Below, in pieces: positions 8,763 to 16,289 of a DNA stretch of 64,000 nt. Position 1 is the first letter of the stretch; every line of letters starts with the position of its first letter. The notes beneath the pieces were generated by a model that saw only the letters and a list, made by a program, of their open reading frames with translations, made no database searches and had not been told where the DNA came from. Location: positions 496,001 to 560,000 of the forward strand of contig NZ_JAENJG010000001.1 in the NCBI RefSeq assembly GCF_016597785.1. Direction: 5' to 3'. The DNA comes from Leucobacter sp. L43 (lineage in GTDB: Bacteria > Actinomycetota > Actinomycetes > Actinomycetales > Microbacteriaceae). The position numbers and the translations under genes are program-made.

Positions 8763-10301
8763 TCAGGCTCCCGCCTTCTCGGAGACGGGCATGATCGGAA
8801 TACGGCGACGCACAGGGAGGTCGGACCCCTCCGGAGCGTCGTGGGAGATGCCCTTCGCGAGGTCGTCCTGCAAGTCCCACGGGCTCGACAGCGTGCCTCG
8901 GATCGCGGTCGCCGCTGCCACGAGCGGCGAGACCAGATGGGTGCGCCCGCCCTTGCCCTGACGCCCCTCGAAGTTTCGATTCGACGTCGACGCGCATCGT
9001 TCGCCCGGCGCCAGCTGGTCCGGGTTCATGCCCAGGCACATCGAGCAGCCGGCGAATCGCCACTCGCCTCCGAACGCCTCGACGATGCGGTCGATCCCCT
9101 CGGCTTCGGCCTCGGCGCGCACGCGGGCCGACCCGGGGACCACCATGAGCCGCACGCCCTCGGCCTTCTGCTTGCCCTTGATGATCTCGGCGAAGGTGCG
9201 CAGATCGTCGAGACGGCTATTCGTGCACGAGCCCATGAAGACGGCGTCGACGGGGATCTCCTTCATCGGCGTCCCCGCCTCGAGATCCATGTATTCGAGC
9301 GCGCGCTCGGCGGCGGCGCGCTCGTTGGGATCAGCGATCGCATCGGGATCGGGCACCGATTCGCTGAGCAGCACGCCCTGCCCGGGGTTCGTGCCCCACG
9401 TCACAAACGGTTCGAGCGACTCGGCGTCGATGAACACTTCCTTGTCGAACACGGCGCCCTCATCGGTCGGGAGCGTCTTCCAGTACGCGACCGCGTCGTC
9501 CCAATCGGCGCCGCGCGGGGCGTGGGGGCGGCCCTTGACGTACTCGAACGTCGTCTCGTCAGGGGCCACCATGCCCGCACGTGCGCCGGCTTCGATCGAC
9601 ATGTTGCACATCGTCATGCGACCGTCCATCGAGAGACCGCGGATCGCGGACCCGCGGTACTCGAGCACGTAGCCCTGGCCGCCGCCGGTGCCGATCTTCG
9701 CGATGACGGCCAGAATGATGTCCTTCGCGGTGACACCCGGACGCAGCTCTCCCTCGACGTTGATCGCCATGGTCTTGAACGGCTTCAGCGGCAGGGTCTG
9801 CGTCGCCATGACGTGCTCGACCTCGCTGGTGCCGATGCCGAACGCCAGAGCGCCGAACGCCCCGTGGGTCGAGGTGTGGCTGTCACCGCACACCACGGTG
9901 ATTCCCGGCATCGACAAGCCCAACTGCGGTCCGACGACGTGCACGATGCCCTGTTCGCGGTCGCCGAGGGGGTGCGCCCGCACACCGAACTCGGCGACGT
10001 TCTGCCGCAGCGTCTCGATCTGGAGACGGCTCGTCGGGTCCTCGATCTGCCGCGTGATGTTGACGGTCGGGGTGTTGTGATCCTCCGTCGCGATCATCAG
10101 GTCGACGCGGCGAAGCGGTCGCCCTGCGACACGCAGACCGTCGAACGCCTGCGGACTCGTCACCTCGTGGATGAGGTGGAGATCGATGTAGATGAGATCG
10201 GGCTGGCCGTTCTCCCCCTTGACGACGACGTGGTCGTCCCAGAGTTTCTCAGCCAGGGTGCGTGGCCGTGCGGCCGACTCCGACGCAAACTGCTCGCTCA
10301 T
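8763..10301 (-). CDS. leuC: 3-isopropylmalate dehydratase large subunit LeuC
   Basis: LeuC is the aconitase-family large subunit of isopropylmalate isomerase and carries the catalytic 4Fe-4S cluster. The cluster ligands are seen as the Cys in FMGSCTNSR and the pair in [29 protein letters not shown] is the family signature. I use the ATG at 10301 (MSEQFASE, 512 residues) because GGGAAGAGAAG stands just upstream; an in-frame ATG 33 codons earlier lacks support. It is the first gene of the leuC-leuD-murA run. The 258 bases upstream (10302-10559) should hold the promoter. I found no leader peptide rich in Leu codons there. Confidence 0.95.
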   Translation of the reverse strand: MSEQFASESAARPRTLAEKLWDDHVVVKGENGQPDLIYIDLHLIHEVTSPQAFDGLRVAGRPLRRVDLMIATEDHNTPTVNITRQIEDPTSRLQIETLRQNVAEFGVRAHPLGDREQGIVHVVGPQLGLSMPGITVVCGDSHTSTHGAFGALAFGIGTSEVEHVMATQTLPLKPFKTMAINVEGELRPGVTAKDIILAVIAKIGTGGGQGYVLEYRGSAIRGLSMDGRMTMCNMSIEAGARAGMVAPDETTFEYVKGRPHAPRGADWDDAVAYWKTLPTDEGAVFDKEVFIDAESLEPFVTWGTNPGQGVLLSESVPDPDAIADPNERAAAERALEYMDLEAGTPMKEIPVDAVFMGSCTNSRLDDLRTFAEIIKGKQKAEGVRLMVVPGSARVRAEAEAEGIDRIVEAFGGEWRFAGCSMCLGMNPDQLAPGERCASTSNRNFEGRQGKGGRTHLVSPLVAAATAIRGTLSSPWDLQDDLAKGISHDAPEGSDLPVRRRIPIMPVSEKAGA

Positions 10302-10559
10302 GTGTGCTTCTCTTCCCGGTTCTGTGCACTCAGCACTGTGCTGTTCAACACCGCGCGGCACGAATGTATTTCGCGAGCTTCGACGCGGTGGATCGACCAT
10401 GCGAGAACTCCGCGACGGGCGGCCGATGGACTAGACCCCGTCGCGGCTGTGAAGAAGCAGAGCCCGCGAACGCATGGCGAGAGTCTATCACCGCGCGATG
10501 CGGAGTGCCCGATGCGGCCGAGAAGGTGGCGGCGCCGATGACGAGCCACCACCGCTTTC

Positions 10560-11612
10560 CTAGTGACGGTTGGCGCGATCGTGGCCCTGCGACGGCTTCT
10601 CCATGGGCTCGGCGGCGCCGAGGTGCAGGTGCTCGCCGCGCGCACGAGCCTCGCGATTCGCCTTGATCACGCTCGCCACTGTGGCCACCAGCATCGCCGC
10701 GACGATGAAGCCGAGCGACATCCACGTATTGATCTCGGGCACCGGCACGTGCTCGCCGCCGTTGATGAACGGCAGCTCGTTCTCGTGCAGCGCATGCAGG
10801 ATCAGTTTCACGCCGATGAACGCCAGGATCGCCGCGATGCCGTACTTGAGGTACTCCAGCCGCTCGAGCAGACCGCCGAGCAGGAAGTACAGCTGCCGGA
10901 GGCCCATGAGGGCGAACACATTCGCCGTGAACACGATGAAGGGGCTCTGCGTGATGCCGAAGATTGCGGGAATCGAGTCGAGGGCGAAGAGGAGGTCGGT
11001 CACGCCCAACGAGATGAGCACCAGCAGGAAGGGGGTGAACATGCGCTTGCCGTCAACCGTGGTGCGCAGCTTGCCGCCATCGTAGTGGTCGCTGAAGGGC
11101 AGCACCTTCTTGACCTGGCGGATGACCCAGCTCTCGCCCTGCTCGTCGTGCCCGCCCGGCTTCACCTGCTGCCAAGCCGTCCAGATCAGCCACGCGCCGA
11201 AGATGAAGAAGATCGCGATGAAGCGTTCGATGATCGCGGCGCCCACCAGGATGAATGCGCCGCGGAAGATCAGTGCGAGCACGATGCCGATCATCAGCGC
11301 GCGCTGCTGGTAGGCGCTCGGCACCTTGAAGCTGGCGAGGATCAGCACGAACACGAAGAGGTTGTCGATCGAGAGGCTGTACTCGGTGAGCCAGCCGGCC
11401 AAGAACTCCGTGCCGTGCTGCACATCGCCCAGCAGGAAGATGGCGCCGGCGAAGATCAGTGCGAGCAGCACGTAGAAGCCGACCCACAGGCTCGCCTCGC
11501 GCATGGAGGGGACGTGGGGACGACGAACGATCAGTGCGAGGTCGATGACGAGGATCACGACGAGCGCGATCATCGAACCGATCTCGAACCCGAGCGGGAG
11601 AACTGAAGTCAC
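10560..11612 (-). CDS. TerC family integral membrane protein, probable Mn(II) exporter
   Basis: This 350-residue polytopic membrane protein of the TerC/Alx family has about 8-9 hydrophobic segments. The family's paired acidic motifs within membrane helices are visible: TEYSLSIDNLFVFVLI and LLFALDSIPAIFGIT. Characterised members (for example MeeY/YceF of Bacillus and E. coli Alx) are linked to manganese efflux or metalation of exported proteins. The GTG at 11612 follows AAGGAAG at a good distance, and codons further upstream are untranslated leader. A probable yybP-ykoY Mn riboswitch lies in that leader, which strengthens the manganese assignment. The substrate itself is inferred. Confidence 0.88.
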   Translation of the reverse strand: MTSVLPLGFEIGSMIALVVILVIDLALIVRRPHVPSMREASLWVGFYVLLALIFAGAIFLLGDVQHGTEFLAGWLTEYSLSIDNLFVFVLILASFKVPSAYQQRALMIGIVLALIFRGAFILVGAAIIERFIAIFFIFGAWLIWTAWQQVKPGGHDEQGESWVIRQVKKVLPFSDHYDGGKLRTTVDGKRMFTPFLLVLISLGVTDLLFALDSIPAIFGITQSPFIVFTANVFALMGLRQLYFLLGGLLERLEYLKYGIAAILAFIGVKLILHALHENELPFINGGEHVPVPEINTWMSLGFIVAAMLVATVASVIKANREARARGEHLHLGAAEPMEKPSQGHDRANRH

Positions 11613-11656
11613 CGTTGTGTACTTCCTTACGGCTGGGGCGCGGGGCGCACGGCTGG

Positions 11657-11771
11657 GCCGAAAGTCTCTTCCCGGCGCCCGACTTCCGTCGCATGCGCCG
11701 CGCCCGCACCGGCGCCGCTGCGGAGCGACGCGTCTTGACGACACGGGCGAAGTGGAATACTCCCTTTCGCT
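11657..11771 (-). promoter_or_regulatory. Probable yybP-ykoY manganese riboswitch in the terC leader
   Basis: Read on the minus strand, the leader opens with GCGAAAGGGAGUA (11770-11758), matching the conserved helix P1 and loop AAAGG-GGAGUA of yybP-ykoY RNAs. It closes with GACUUUCGG (11666-11658), so CGAAAG pairs with CUUUCG. Between them lie GUCGUCAA, which also occurs in the Lactococcus example as I remember it, and a CGCCGGUGCGG segment where the second metal-binding loop is expected. The element ends about 45 nt before the GTG, so control of translation or of an attenuator is possible. The family is known to sense Mn(II) and to precede TerC-type genes. No covariance search was run. Confidence 0.7.
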
Positions 11772-11777
11772 CCCGCC

Positions 11778-11806
11778 ATCCTAGCCGCGTTGCGGCTCGG
11801 TGCCGA
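11778..11806 (-). promoter_or_regulatory. Candidate promoter of the terC leader
   Basis: On the minus strand TCGGCA (11806-11801) and TAGGAT (11783-11778) are separated by 17 nt. The predicted start, about 7 nt beyond the -10 element, falls at 11771, right at the first base pairs of the riboswitch P1 helix. That coincidence supports both calls. Confidence 0.5.
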
Positions 11807-11844
11807 TCCCTCGACCCCCGAATCCACATTTGTGCTGCGCTAGC

Positions 11845-11884
11845 ATATGGTGCACTTCATCAGCATGCGGTGCACTCCACCAGC
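11845..11884 (+). repeat. Tandem 20-bp imperfect direct repeat before the YqhA-like gene
   Basis: ATATGGTGCACTTCATCAGC (11845-11864) is followed immediately by ATGCGGTGCACTCCACCAGC (11865-11884), 16 of 20 positions identical. The repeats end 17 nt before the GTG of the YqhA-like gene, just after a possible -10 TAGCAT (11841-11846), so they lie in its probable 5' leader. Each contains the palindromic core GTGCAC. They could be a two-site operator or an RNA element. Confidence 0.65.
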
Positions 11885-11901
11885 ACGAGAGGGCCACCCA
11901 C

Positions 11902-12684
11902 GTGAGCAAGCGACCCAGCATCACCGAACGCAGCGCGCAGGCCGGTCCGGGGCCTGCTTCGCGCACACTCGCCGCCTTCATCTTCGCGAGCCGCTGGCTC
12001 CAGGCGCCGCTGTACCTCGGCCTCATCGTCGCGCAGGCCGTCTACGTCGTGCTCTTCTTCGTCGAGCTCTGGCACCTCGTCGAGAACGTCATCGCCACCG
12101 GGCACATCACCGAGACCGACGTGATGCTGAGTGTGCTCGCACTCATCGACATCGTCATGATCGCGAACCTGCTGATCATGGTGATCATCGGAGGCTACGA
12201 GACCTTCGTCTCGAAGATCCGCGTCCAAGGGCACCACGATGAGCCCGAATGGCTGTCGCACGTCAACACGAACCTGCTCAAGGTCAAGCTCGCCGTATCG
12301 ATCATCTCGATCTCCTCGATCCACCTGCTCAAGACATTCATCGAGGTCGGACGGATGGACAACGGCGTCGTGCTCAACGCGGACGGCAGCGTGCTCTACT
12401 CGTCGGATGGCGTGATGTGGGAAGTCGCGATCCATCTCGCGTTCATCGTCTCGGCCATCGCGCTCGCGTGGATCGACCGCATGAGCCAGCACCACCCCAC
12501 CGGCGAGACGGGCGGCCTGAGCGTCGGCAAGATCGAAGCCGGCCTGCGCGGCGACGAATCCCCGGCCGCCGTTCCCGTCGGCGCCCCTGCTCCTGCTCCT
12601 GCAGACACAGGCTTCGTCACGGTTCGCATCCCCGCAGGAACTCGCCTTCCCGAGGGCGCCGAGGTCCTGCCGAACGACCGATAA
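11902..12684 (+). CDS. UPF0114/YqhA family membrane protein
   Basis: This 260-residue membrane protein matches the YqhA/UPF0114 family of unknown function. It has hydrophobic segments around FIFASRWLQAPLYLGLIVAQ, VMLSVLALIDIVMIANLLIMVIIGGYE, KLAVSIISISSIHLLKTFIE and MWEVAIHLAFIVSAIALAWIDR, which are the hallmark blocks of the family. A C-terminal tail of about 60 residues, rich in Ala, Pro and Gly, is an addition to the usual 160-200 residue form. The GTG at 11902 has GAGAGGG upstream. It is divergent from the terC gene; no role is known, and a link to terC is only positional. Confidence 0.85.
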   Translation: MSKRPSITERSAQAGPGPASRTLAAFIFASRWLQAPLYLGLIVAQAVYVVLFFVELWHLVENVIATGHITETDVMLSVLALIDIVMIANLLIMVIIGGYETFVSKIRVQGHHDEPEWLSHVNTNLLKVKLAVSIISISSIHLLKTFIEVGRMDNGVVLNADGSVLYSSDGVMWEVAIHLAFIVSAIALAWIDRMSQHHPTGETGGLSVGKIEAGLRGDESPAAVPVGAPAPAPADTGFVTVRIPAGTRLPEGAEVLPNDR

Positions 12685-12714
12685 GGTGGTTCTCGGCCGG
12701 TCTCGCCGGCCCAC

Positions 12715-12796
<82 letters not shown>

Positions 12797-12846
12797 CGTA
12801 CAAGGTTCCTTCGCGGCACGGCCGCGCACGCAGATATTCTGAGCGA

Positions 12847-13008
12847 ATGGATAACGCTCAGCTCCTACTGTTCATATACATCGCGGCCGGCATCGTCGGC
12901 TTCATTCTCTGGTGGCTGATTCTCTGGGCCGTCATTCGAGCCGGGGTTCTCTCTGCGCTGCGAACACACTCGGAGGAGCAACGAGAAGCCGGCCAACTGC
13001 CGCGCTAG
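12847..13008 (+). CDS. Small single-span membrane protein (53 aa)
   Basis: The 53-residue product begins MDNAQLLLF, then has one long hydrophobic helix (about residues 5-33, Trp-rich IVGFILWWLILWAVI) and a charged tail (THSEEQREAGQLPR). I do not recognise a family. The ATG is placed with confidence because TATTCT (12835-12840), a -10-like hexamer, ends 6 nt before it. This is the same leaderless geometry as several recognised genes in the window, and the transcript would start just after tRNA-Leu. Function unknown. Confidence 0.55.
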   Translation: MDNAQLLLFIYIAAGIVGFILWWLILWAVIRAGVLSALRTHSEEQREAGQLPR

Positions 13009-13020
13009 CGAAAAGCACGC

Positions 13021-13104
13021 AGTGTTGGGGTAGCAGCGGTGCATCGCGGCTCGGGAATCGGCACGAGACTCATGACCGAAATTGTCGAGCGGGCTCGCGG
13101 GATG
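13021..13104 (+). pseudogene. Remnant of a GNAT acetyltransferase
   Basis: Translation in the frame of 13039 gives VGVAAVHRGSGIGTRLMTEI and then VERARG. This is the beta4-alpha3 acetyl-CoA binding motif A of the GNAT family (R-G-x-G-I-G, then a helix). No N-terminal half, no start codon and no recognisable C-terminal half exist; the frame runs into the neighbouring gene on the other strand. It appears to be a degraded fragment. The alternative is a chance similarity of about 28 residues. Confidence 0.45.
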
Positions 13105-13199
13105 CATCTGCCGGGCCCGAGTTCGACGCAGGCACACTGGTTCTTCGTTTCTGACCATTCGTCCACCTCGAGCTCGGTGGTGCCCCGAGCTGCGATGCA

Positions 13200-13988
13200 T
13201 CACGTGCTCGTGGGACGGGGGTATAACGAAACGAAACGCTCCCTCAACGATTGCAGGATCAGCATTCCGCCCGCCACCATCACGAGGCCTGATGCTCCGA
13301 GCCCGATGCCTCCCAACCAGATGGAAACGCCGGCACCGGCCCACGGCAGAATGAGGCCGTCAACCACCGCGGAACTCCCGAGGATAAGCGCGAAAACTCC
13401 GGTGCACACCACGGCCCACCGCCGCTTCACCACCGTGATGAGAATCGCGCACTCAGCGACGACGAGCATCGTCAGGGCATGAAAGCTACTTCTGCTGACG
13501 TTCTCGGGACTGAGTAAGTCCGCGGAAATGTCCTCCGCGGACCATAGCGACGTCAACAATGAGAGCACCGCGAGGAACCCTGCCGCGAACACGAGCTTTG
13601 GCGCGCGCGCAATCCACCTGTTGACGCCCTTCAGATACTGGAGCGGCATGGTTTGCACACCCTCGCCAAGCGTATGCGTGGGCGTTTCGGGAGCGACGGT
13701 CTCACCGGCAGCAACTGCCTCCTGGTACTCGCGCATCGTCGCTTCCCGGCCGTACTTGCTCTGGAACTCGGAGGCCCAAACGTCCGCAGGCATGGGCTGC
13801 GATTGCTGAGCAGAACGTTGCGGTGTTGCCCGCTGGTTTACGATCCATTCCCCCAGTGCCGGGTAGCACTGCTGGTGGAGAAGAATCGCGTCCCAGAGTT
13901 CCGGATGCGTTGCTGCGATGTGCGCCAGCACCTCTGGCGGAAGATTCGGGTCGTCGAGGAGTTGTACCGAGTACGGGGGCTGTTTCAT
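13200..13988 (-). CDS. LRV-domain membrane protein of unknown function
   Basis: The first 45 or so residues (DPNLPPEVLAHIAATHPELW, then a QQCYPALGEWI segment) match the variant leucine-rich repeat module common at the N-terminus of actinobacterial proteins. A polar linker with a second short helical motif (WASEFQSKYGREATMREYQE) follows. About four to five hydrophobic segments occupy residues 125-255 (APKLVFAAGFLAVLSLL, ALTMLVVAECAILITVV, WAVVCTGVFALILGSSAVV, GGIGLGASGLVMVAGGMLIL). The full length is 262 residues. The LRV module probably binds protein partners on the cytosolic face. No function can be assigned, and it sits beside a gene remnant in a small accessory patch. Confidence 0.7.
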   Translation of the reverse strand: MKQPPYSVQLLDDPNLPPEVLAHIAATHPELWDAILLHQQCYPALGEWIVNQRATPQRSAQQSQPMPADVWASEFQSKYGREATMREYQEAVAAGETVAPETPTHTLGEGVQTMPLQYLKGVNRWIARAPKLVFAAGFLAVLSLLTSLWSAEDISADLLSPENVSRSSFHALTMLVVAECAILITVVKRRWAVVCTGVFALILGSSAVVDGLILPWAGAGVSIWLGGIGLGASGLVMVAGGMLILQSLRERFVSLYPRPTST

Positions 13989-14168
13989 CGAACGGTTCTT
14001 TCGGTCAGGGCCGCTGGGCCCGACCGCTGATCCAACGAAAGGCGCCCGTACGTTGCCTTCGGTTGCGCCAGCGGTTCTCGTGGTTGCCCCCCTTAATGAA
14101 TTCTACGCCGAAGCGCTGCGCCGCATGCAGCGCCGGCGACCGGCCCGTGGTGTGGCCGCGCACGCAGC

Positions 14169-14226
14169 AGCGGGGTCACTGTTCGTGCGTGTCGGACATG
14201 CGACACCCACGAACAGTGACCCCGCT
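14169..14226 (-). terminator. Long hairpin downstream of the ParB-like surface protein
   Basis: AGCGGGGTCACTGTTCGTG (14169-14187) is the exact reverse complement of 14208-14226. Inside, GTGTCG and CGACAC pair after a single C/C mismatch, leaving a 6-base loop. It begins 24 bases beyond the stop codon at 14250, where a terminator of the minus-strand gene is expected. There is no T-tract on either side, so factor-independent termination is not certain. Confidence 0.6.
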
Positions 14227-14249
14227 CGCAGATTTGGGGAGCTGCGCGG

Positions 14250-15896
14250 CTACTCGGCCCGGCGGCGACGCGTGTGCAGCACCGTGACCGCGCCTCCGAC
14301 GAGCATCATCGCGAGCGCCGCCGTCGTCGCGGCAATCACGGGAGCGCCGCCCGTCTCAGCGAGCTTCGCCGCCGTGGGTGGCGCCTGAGCGGCTGCGGGA
14401 GTCGCTCCGGCCCCGGAGTTGCCGCCGGCTGCGGTGCCACCGGCCTCGCCCGGTCCACCGACGCCACTGCCGCCCGCGCCGGCCCCGGCACCGCCATCAG
14501 CACGTGCGTCGGCTTCGATCTGCACCTCGGTGGCGCCGACCTCGACGCCGTTCCAGAGCAGGGCGATACGGTGCGCTCCTGTCGCGACTGCCCTCGGAAG
14601 CGTCACGGTCGCGGCGAAGGCGCCCGTCTCATCCGTGGATACTTCGGCGAGCTGCACCGGCTCCGACCGCATTTCGAGCGCGTACCCCGTGGTCGACGGC
14701 GCGAATCCGCTTCCGCTGACCGTGATCTCGCCGCCCGGGCGCAGATCCCCGCTCACAGCGAGGGCCCCGTGCACAGTTCCGGGATCCACAGGCGGCTCTT
14801 CACCACCGGGCTCCTCTCCGGAGGGCGGCAGCTGCGACTTGTACGCCATCGCGTAGGCGAGCTTGCCGGGCTTCTCGGCTTCATAGGGCTGCGAGAGCTT
14901 GTTCCACTCTCCCTTCGTCTCCGCCTTGCCATCGTTCCATGCTGACAGCACTCCGAGGTCGGCTGCCGTGAACCCACCGGCGATGGGTGCCGCCGGGTCG
15001 AGCGCGACCTGCGCTTCGGAGAGCGAGCGGACGGTCGCGAGGTAACTGTCGCGATCATTCGTGTTCCATCCTGAGAGATCGACGGGCTGCGCATCGCGCA
15101 CCCACGCGCCCCAGTAGAACTCCTGGAACGGGATCGTTCCGGATGCGAAGCCGATGTCGCGCGCGAAGTACAGGAGGCTGCGGTTGGGGTCGTCGGCGAA
15201 GTTGCCGAGACCGACCGAGGCGGGCAGGTCTGCGGGAGTGATCGGTGCCCCGTCGACCTGCTCGAGCCACGTCCACTGATTGGCGATCATCGTCTGCCAG
15301 AACTGCGCGGGCGCCTGGTCGCTCAGGTTCGCCGTGACGCGAAGCCGCACGTGCAGGTCGAGGCCGCCATCAGCGGTTTCCGCGAACGAGGTCAGCGTGT
15401 GGTGCCCGTCGGTGAGGTACAGGGCGCCCTCGGGCCCGATGACGACGGTCTTCATCTCGGCGATGCTCTGCTCGGTCTCGCCGCCGAGCGGCAGCTCGCA
15501 GGTGAAGGACGCCGGGTCGTGCAGTGTCGCGTCGGATTCGGCAGCGACAGCGTCCAATTGCCCGTTGGCCTCGCACCAGTCGCCGAAACGCTTGTTGACG
15601 GCGTCCTTCCCGAGTTCCGAGTAGCGACCGAGCTTGTAGTAGACCTCGTCGTATCCGACGGAGGGCTGGGTCGGGTGCACGTCGCCGATGCGCACGTCGA
15701 CCAGGTCTCCGACCTGCGCATCCGCGTAGGACGCAGCGGTGGTGACAGCAGCGGGTTCGGGCTGGTCCAGGGAGTGCGCCGTTGCGGGGCCGATTGAGGC
15801 GATGACGAGCGGTGCCGCGAGCAGGGCACCGGCAAGCCCGAGCGCAGCGAGCCGGAGGCGCGAATAGGACTCGGGTGAGGTCGAGGAGATCAGCAC
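14250..15896 (-). CDS. LAXTG-anchored surface protein with ParB-like nuclease domain
   Basis: The 548-residue product has a signal peptide (LRLAALGLAGALLAAPLVIA, ending ATAHS). A ParB/Srx-like domain of the ParBc_2 type follows (VDVRIGDVHPTQPSVGYDEV; YLTDGHHTLTSFAE with the HH pair). Near the C-terminus are one Ig-like repeat (ITVSGSGFAPSTTGY), a Gly/Ala-rich stretch and the sorting signal LAETG with a hydrophobic helix and R-R-R-R tail. So the ParB-like domain is displayed outside the cell, probably by a class E sortase. Enzymatic activity (nuclease or NTPase) is not established for such exported forms. The GTG at 15896 has GGAAGG 5 nt upstream; a longer frame continues upstream without support. 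Confidence 0.8.
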   Translation of the reverse strand: MLISSTSPESYSRLRLAALGLAGALLAAPLVIASIGPATAHSLDQPEPAAVTTAASYADAQVGDLVDVRIGDVHPTQPSVGYDEVYYKLGRYSELGKDAVNKRFGDWCEANGQLDAVAAESDATLHDPASFTCELPLGGETEQSIAEMKTVVIGPEGALYLTDGHHTLTSFAETADGGLDLHVRLRVTANLSDQAPAQFWQTMIANQWTWLEQVDGAPITPADLPASVGLGNFADDPNRSLLYFARDIGFASGTIPFQEFYWGAWVRDAQPVDLSGWNTNDRDSYLATVRSLSEAQVALDPAAPIAGGFTAADLGVLSAWNDGKAETKGEWNKLSQPYEAEKPGKLAYAMAYKSQLPPSGEEPGGEEPPVDPGTVHGALAVSGDLRPGGEITVSGSGFAPSTTGYALEMRSEPVQLAEVSTDETGAFAATVTLPRAVATGAHRIALLWNGVEVGATEVQIEADARADGGAGAGAGGSGVGGPGEAGGTAAGGNSGAGATPAAAQAPPTAAKLAETGGAPVIAATTAALAMMLVGGAVTVLHTRRRRAE

Positions 15897-16040
15897 GGAA
15901 GCCTTCCGATAGGGGTTCGAGACGGCACGTCCGCAGACACCGGGGCGGGCCTCGTTCATCCTCCCGATCGACGATGAACCGCTGGTGGCGCCGACGGATC
16001 CGGCACATGAACGGTCTCGAGCCACGAGCCGCGGGTGCGT

Positions 16041-16069
16041 TTGGGGATCGCGCATCGGACTGTTAGGGT
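16041..16069 (+). promoter_or_regulatory. Promoter of the mgtE leader
   Basis: TTGGGG (16041-16046) and TAGGGT (16064-16069) are 17 nt apart, matching vegetative-sigma spacing. The predicted start near 16076 leaves a leader of about 215 nt before mgtE. Confidence 0.5.
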
Positions 16070-16112
16070 TCCCCTGATCAGCCCGATCCCGAACCGAAGC
16101 GAGGTGAGCCCG

Positions 16113-16175
16113 ATGTCCAGTGACAGTTGCAGTCATCAGCCGGGTCTCGCGCACGCTCCGACGCGTTCCCTCTAG
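16113..16175 (+). CDS. Putative 20-codon leader peptide upstream of mgtE
   Basis: The ATG at 16113 follows GAGGTGAG at an ideal distance, and the frame reads MSSDSCSHQPGLAHAPTRSL before TAG. The stop is 114 nt upstream of the mgtE start. Leader peptides regulate some Mg2+ transporter genes (for example Salmonella mgtA), but this sequence is not related to mgtL as far as I can see. Whether it is translated, and any regulatory role, are inference. Confidence 0.35.
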   Translation: MSSDSCSHQPGLAHAPTRSL

Positions 16176-16289
16176 CGGTCGTTCTCGTCGCCCGCCGCGC
16201 ACGCCCGGCTCCGCACGTTCCATACGTTTCAGGACGCGCCCGTGCGCCCGCCGAGCGGCGCCAGCGGCGTCCATGCGAGGAGACCCGTC

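Larger units (their letters stand above)
15897..16289. other. Divergent intergenic region with the mgtE leader
   Basis: These 393 bases separate the minus-strand ParB-like surface gene from mgtE on the plus strand. They contain a good plus-strand promoter (16041-16069), a predicted mgtE leader of about 215 nt and a 20-codon open frame with a ribosome-binding site (16113-16175). I could not fit the leader to the M-box (ykoK) magnesium riboswitch. Confidence 0.5.

Noticed and set aside
8259-10541. A 760-codon plus-strand frame opposite leuC-leuD
   Set aside because: Antisense to leuCD with known catalytic motifs; the translation has the composition of a shadow frame.
10302-10559. A leucine leader peptide or attenuator before leuC
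   Set aside because: No short frame with a run of Leu codons and no terminator-antiterminator pair could be seen.
16076-16289. M-box (ykoK) magnesium riboswitch before mgtE
   Set aside because: The conserved M-box core segments could not be found in this leader.
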